From positions 51,614,951-51,678,950 of the forward strand of contig NC_053138.1 of assembly GCF_016808335.1 (NCBI RefSeq): DNA of 64,000 nt, in the 5' to 3' direction. The translations under genes were made by a program, and so were the position numbers. The notes beneath the pieces are model-generated. The model was not told the origin of the DNA and made no database searches. It saw only the letters and a program-made list of their open reading frames with translations. Numbering within the stretch: position 1 is the first letter of the stretch; each line of letters begins with the position of its first letter. Positions 59,167 to 64,000 of the stretch are shown here, piece after piece. The stretch comes from Panicum virgatum. Its lineage: Eukaryota > Streptophyta > Magnoliopsida > Poales > Poaceae.

Positions 59167-62100
59167 ATGATGGAGCCGTACACCACCGGCGGCTTGGGAG
59201 GTTTGTGCTTGTTGTTATTGTTGTTGTTGTTCCGCCGCGTTTGCTTGTGGCTTGTGGGGGTTTGTGGTTTTGGATCTTCTCCGATGCGGCGTCGGTCGGT
59301 GACCCTGCTGTGGACGCTCCCGCAGGGTCGATGCTGAGGCGGAGGCCGCCGCAGGGCTCGTTTGGATCATCCAACCCAGACAACTACGACCGGCGCGAGC
59401 GCCAACGCCTGGGGCTCCCATGGTCGCCTCCTGGCTGGGACGCCGCCTGGGAGCGCGCCCGGGACCGGGACGCTGCCACAGCGGCCCGGGGAGCCAGGCT
59501 GCCGGAGCGGCCCGGGGAGCCGGACTGCGCCTACTACGTCAACTTCGGCTTATGCCGCCTCGGGGAGCGCTGCAAGCTCAACCACCCGCGCGATCGCGCG
59601 TCCTTGGTATTCTGCTCTGCTCTGCTATGTTTTTCGCAGCTGCCGCCGGTGCTCTACCTCTACTTGATGCTGCCCTGACACTGACTTCTGCGTTGATGTT
59701 GAACTACAGCTGGTTGGCGACCTTGTCGTGGACGGGGGAGGCCGCGCCTCGGCGTGGATATGGAAGCGTGGAGCGGCCAAGCTGCCGGAGCGGCCGCTCC
59801 GGCCGGGGGAGCCGGACTGCGACTACTATCTCAAGTTTGGCACCTGCCGCCTCGGGGAGCACTGCAACTTCAACCACCCGCTTGATCGCATATACGCTGT
59901 AAGCTCTGCTACTTTTGCTTCTTTCTTCTCTTCTTCTCTGTTTTTTTTTTCTTTTCGCACCTGCTGCTCTACCTCTACTCGCTCCACTCCAGTCAGACAG
60001 TCAGTGTGCAGGCTGGAGAGCTATCTAAGACTTGATGATGCTGACACTGACTCACTTTAATTATTACCCTACACAATTTACTACTTTGCCCACACTACCC
60101 CTATAAAAAATTTTCAATTTTGTTCTATCCACCCCTGAGTGCAGCTTTATTGTTTCTCCTTGCACCAATTTGGTTCGATTTACTCCGATCCCTAAAATGG
60201 ACCATTTGCATTGGCATATCAGTGGAGCAATTAATTGGTGGTCAAAACCTTTTTTATATGCCTTCTAATATAAACACAAGTGTACTGTGAAAAGATACGA
60301 TGCTCTCTGTTATTGATGCGCAGCATTTCTTTGCAGGAAGATCCTCTGCAACACCCTGCAGGCTCCGGAAGCAGCAGTTCACTACCAGAGTCTGTGGCAC
60401 CATCTAGGCTCATCGCTCAGGTTGGTTTCCTGTTCGACTTTCTGGTCAAACCTTTGTCGTATGGCTTATAATTTAAACAGGAGGATGTGTACGTGCTATG
60501 AACAAATACGATGCTCTCTATTATTATCTAAGCGCAAACGTTTCATTGCAGGAAGATCCTTCATTGTCTCTGCAACACCGTGCTGACTCTGGAAGCAGCA
60601 ATTCACAGCAAGAGGCTGTGCTACATGTTGACGATGCAGGGCTTTCACCATCTAGGCCCGCATATGATGAGGTTAATTGGTTTCCTGTTCGACTTTCTTG
60701 TCGTGCTTTCCAAGTACATTATTATTACCTGGCTATTCTTTCGTGTGCCTTGTGGCTGATCTTTCGGGGGTGTTTGGATGACACGGACTAATTTTTAGTA
60801 CCTGTCATATCAGATGTTTAGATATTAGTTAGGAGTATTATATACAGACTAATTATAAAATTAATTGCATAAATGGAGTTTAATTCGTGAGACGAATCCA
60901 TTAAACCTAATTAATATATAATTTGTCGATATGGTGCTACCGTAAATATATGGGAGCTGCGCCACACGATTTGGCACCACAAAAATGGGCCACTCCCTGA
61001 AAATTTAGTTTGCCAAAAAGGGCTAAAATGAAAAAAATTGCCTTTGTCCACACTACCCCTGTAAAAAATATTGACTCACTTTACTCTCTAAAATTTTCAA
61101 TTTTTTTCTATCCACCCCTACGTAAAACTTGTCTTTATTGTTTCTCCTTGCACCAATTTGGTTCAATTTACTCTAATCCCTGAAATGGACATTTTGTAAT
61201 ATCATATTAGTGGATTAGTTGGTGGGCAAACCTTTGTTGTATGCCTTATAATTTAAATATGAGAAAGTGTACTATGAATAGATGTGATGGTAAAAAAATC
61301 TACCAGGAGAGCTGGCCTATCAAACTCAAATGAGACTACTCCAGTAATCTCGGAATGCGCCTACTGAGGCTTACACACCAGTCTAGTCTCCTCTGGCCAG
61401 TGTGACGTGAGCCTCGAGCATAGGGCTCGAATGCTAGCGGGGGGCTTCACAACAAGGGAGGACCGAGCACTGACCTGATATAGCTCGTTCGCCTCTCTTT
61501 ATTATTGATGCGCAACATTTCTTTTCAGGAAGAAGGGCCCGATTGGCTCCAAGGGAGCTAATTTTTAGCCCTATCACATTGGATGTTTGTGCGCTACTCC
61601 CTCCGTCTCTAAATAACTGCCGTTCTCGCTTCCTAAGAAATGACTTTGATTAATTTTATATAGAATAATATTAATATTTATAATTGATAATTGATATAAT
61701 TAGATAGATCTTTAAATCTAGTTTTTTAACAAATTATTTTGGAGATACAAATATTGCACGAATTTTCTATAAATCTAGTCGAACTTGTGTCATGAAAACC
61801 AAAAATGACGTTTAATAAGGGACAGAGGGAGTAATTATTAGAAGTATTAAATTTAGACTAATGACAAAATAAATTGCATAACCCCTAGACTAATTCACCA
61901 GACGAATCTATTAACCTTAATTAGTTCATGATTAACCCATGTGATGATACAGTAACCATATGCTAATATGGATTAATTAGGCTTAATAAATTCGTCTCGT
62001 GAATTAGCCCTAGGCTTATGTAATTAGTTTTATAATTAGCTCATGTTTAATCCTCCTAATTAACATAAAAAAAATCTGATGGGACAGGACTAAACTTTAG

Positions 62101-63690
62101 CCCCTGGGTTCCAAACACCCCCTTATTACCTCTGCAACGCCCTGCAGACTCTGGAAACAGCAATTCACTGCTAGAATCTGTGGTAGATATTGATCCAAAC
62201 CTTTCACCATCTAGGCTCACTGCCAGAGTCTGTATATATAGTTATGTGCCTTTAACTCAACATTCCAAAAAATATTCGTGACCGACACTATTTCTCATGC
62301 GACTTGCCCCGACACATTTATTCGTATTCGTAACTGAGACAATTCATATTCGTATTTGTATCGAACAGTTATTCGTGTCGGAATCATATCTGAAGAAAAA
62401 TATGAAAACAAATATAGTATTAACGATTTACGTTCGTATTCAATCCGTTTACATATGCCACCTTATATAATTTAAACAGGACGAGGCGGCAGAGCCCTTA
62501 CTACTTCTTGAGCACCCTGCTGACTCTGGAAGCAACAATCAAGAGCAAGAGGATGCGGTAGATGTTGGTGCAGGCATTTCATTGCAGCCAGAGCCTTCAC
62601 TACCGCTGCAGCACCCTGCTGACTCTGGAATCATCAATCCGGAGCTCGAGGTTGCGGTAGATGTTTGTGCAGATGTTTCATTGGAGGCACATCCATTCCT
62701 ACCGCTGCAGTATCCTGCTGACCGTGGAAGAAATGATTCATTGCCAGAGGTTGCAGTAGCCGTTGATGCAGAGCTTTCAGCGTCTACGTCCACCGCTCAG
62801 GTTGGTTTCCTGTTCGATTTTCTTACCAAGCATGCATTTCAAGGACATTATTACCTGGCTATTTGGTTACATATTTTTGATTTGATGGTATCTCTTCTTC
62901 ATGTGCTTGGTTAGCTCATATTTATTCTTGAACCGCTCAATCCTTGTGGCTGATCTTTTGCTGATCTTTATTATCCGGAAACAAGCATGTCGAGGACGAC
63001 GTCCACGGCACTCCAGACGATCAGATCAAGGAGCAGCAGAACCGTTGCACCAAGTACTCAAAGAAGGTCCTCATGTTCGCCATCATCACGTTTATTGATT
63101 ACGCAGTTTCCATATCATCCACCAGATATACGGTCCTCACCAAGGCCTCCATGGCAGCCTTGTTTGTGGCCATCTGCTCTGACCTCTTCTCGTTGAAGAT
63201 GAAGCCAAAGTGGTGCACCTTGGTCTATGTCTCGTGCTTCCATCTGGTGCTGATGACAACTCTCATTTTCGTCTCGCTGAACAAGGACTACGCCTACGCC
63301 GTTCTCATCGTGCCGCTAATGATCGGCGCGCCCCTCCTCCAGCGCAAGCTATGGCCTCAAGAGCGTCAACAAAGCACCAGCGATGACAGAGCTGATGAAA
63401 AACTCGACGACATGTTCAACCTAGCAGCTCTAATCCTCAACGGGGGCAGCCTTACCATCGCTCTCATTTCTATTGTCAGGCGCTTCATTTCAGGTCCGGG
63501 GAATTACAGAACAGGCTGCGCCGCAGGGTTCTTGTTATTCTTCACCGTCGTTGTTGGGCTATACCTGATGATGGTTACAACTGTGAGACATGCAGCGCTC
63601 ACTCTCCATGCCAAGTACCTCCACAACCTGTTCATTGTCCTGGTCGTCGGTACCCTTATCACTACCTTGGGCCCTATTTGGTTCCACTAG
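59167..63690 (+). CDS. CCCH zinc-finger protein with repeat region and C-terminal multi-pass membrane domain
   Basis: Seven exons in frame: 59167-59200, 59326-59606, 59710-59898, 60337-60420, 60552-60671, 62480-62800, 62986-63690, about 577 residues. Two C-x8-C-x5-C-x3-H fingers follow [13 protein letters not shown] lead-ins, at roughly residues 78-97 and 138-157. This is the plant ZFN-type CCCH style, usually RNA- or DNA-binding. Exons 4-6 encode a low-complexity repeat (core [11 protein letters not shown], acidic, then AVDV) of about 35-40 residues in five copies. The last exon begins charged, then has about six hydrophobic spans (such as [42 protein letters not shown]) with basic residues between. 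I know no named family for this C-terminus. The first exon, and whether exon 7 begins at 62986 or 62995, are the weakest points. The fusion needs transcript proof. Confidence 0.75.
60773..60960. mobile_element. Half of a grass MITE in intron 5
   Basis: Begins GGGGGTGTTTGGATGACACGGACTAATTTTTAG, then the usual ATTCGTGAGACGAATCCATTAA centre, but no matching right end is found. Truncated PIF/Harbinger-like MITE. Confidence 0.55.
61535..62122. mobile_element. PIF/Harbinger-like MITE inserted in the repeat exon
   Basis: The left end GGGCCCGATTGGCTCCAAGG and, inverted from the right end, GGGGGTGTTTGGAACCCAGG form an imperfect inverted pair; both sides also share a GCTAA(T/A)-TTTAG-type stretch. It contains a nested Stowaway. 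The target duplication is unclear, so boundaries are good to a few bases only. Confidence 0.65.
61597..61831. mobile_element. Stowaway MITE nested in the PIF-like MITE
   Basis: 235 bases between TA dinucleotides with ends CTCCCTCCGTC and GACAGAGGGAG. It is younger than its host MITE. Confidence 0.85.
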
Positions 63691-64000
63691 AGATTCCTCC
63701 AAGCTGGTGATTCTTAATAGCTAGATTATTCTTAATATATAGCTAGATTATGATCTGGTCTACATATTTGAAGTAGTTGAGGTAAAAGCTGATGTGTTTG
63801 GATTATTTACAGTTATTTTTTGCCAATTATTATTTGACTATTTGGGTGCCCATGTGTTGCTACGGTAAGAAGCTGTTCGGCTTCTGTTGATGTCTGTACT
63901 CAGTGCCACTCATCGTCTCAGTCATCAGCCCGGACCGGCACAATACAAGCTCCCGTACCAACCAATTTAATAACAGAAGAATTAATAGACTCCACTCTTC
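63691..64000. other. 3' flank of the CCCH/membrane gene
   Basis: AT-rich sequence after the TAG at 63688-63690, presumably 3' UTR and beyond. Nothing further is recognised. Confidence 0.5.

Larger units (their letters stand above)
61529..62226 (+). pseudogene. Dead copy of a repeat exon of the CCCH/membrane gene
   Basis: A splice-acceptor region like those before exons 4 and 5 (GATGCGCAACATTTCTTTTCAG) is followed by GAAGA, then a MITE. After the MITE comes coding-like DNA for [18 protein letters not shown] and DPNLSPSRL, clearly the same repeat unit. The donor expected after CTCACTGCCAG reads AG instead of GT. The MITE and the lost donor both argue that the exon is no longer used. Confidence 0.75.

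Overview
This is nuclear DNA from a flowering plant, almost certainly a grass and probably a panicoid. Genes are split by short GT-AG introns, first exons are very GC-rich, and two genes encode plastid proteins found only in plants (a MinE homologue and NdhU). The intergenic DNA is packed with grass-type MITEs, MULEs, hAT elements, LTR retrotransposons and a tRNA-derived SINE. No prokaryotic, organellar or viral block is present. The species cannot be named from the sequence alone.

Layout. 1-2038: no confident gene. 2039-14392 (+): 3' part of an N2227/carnosine N-methyltransferase-like gene; one intron holds a Pack-MULE-like element with gamma-glutamyltransferase fragments, another an 8.1 kb Ty1/copia element that itself holds a 2.75 kb solo LTR. 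14437-25618: repeats, including a decayed Ty3/gypsy element (16686-24154) and several MITEs. 26011-29108 (+): RAD51 recombinase, converging on 30140-33097 (-), eIF2B alpha. 33763-33834: tRNA-Pro(AGG). 35891-39786 and 43277-45464 (+): tandem WD40-like paralogues separated by hAT debris. 46340-49080 (-): plastid-division factor MinE. 49787-54769: SINE, a higher-order tandem array and a GC-rich MULE. 54875-56759 (-): NdhU of the chloroplast NDH complex. 59167-63690 (+): a CCCH zinc-finger protein with an exon-encoded repeat region and a C-terminal multi-pass membrane domain.

The genes do not form a pathway. They are unrelated housekeeping or plastid genes typical of a euchromatic grass region. 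Exon models were built by hand from splice signals, reading phase and family knowledge, and reading frame is continuous across every chosen junction. Transposon boundaries are given where a target-site duplication (TSD) can be read directly.

Most worth following up: the CCCH/membrane fusion gene with proliferating and dying repeat exons; RAD51 with Ala in place of the conserved Walker A Gly; the Pack-MULE carrying gamma-glutamyltransferase pieces in both arms; the MITE-derived higher-order array; and the N-terminally truncated WD40 paralogue.
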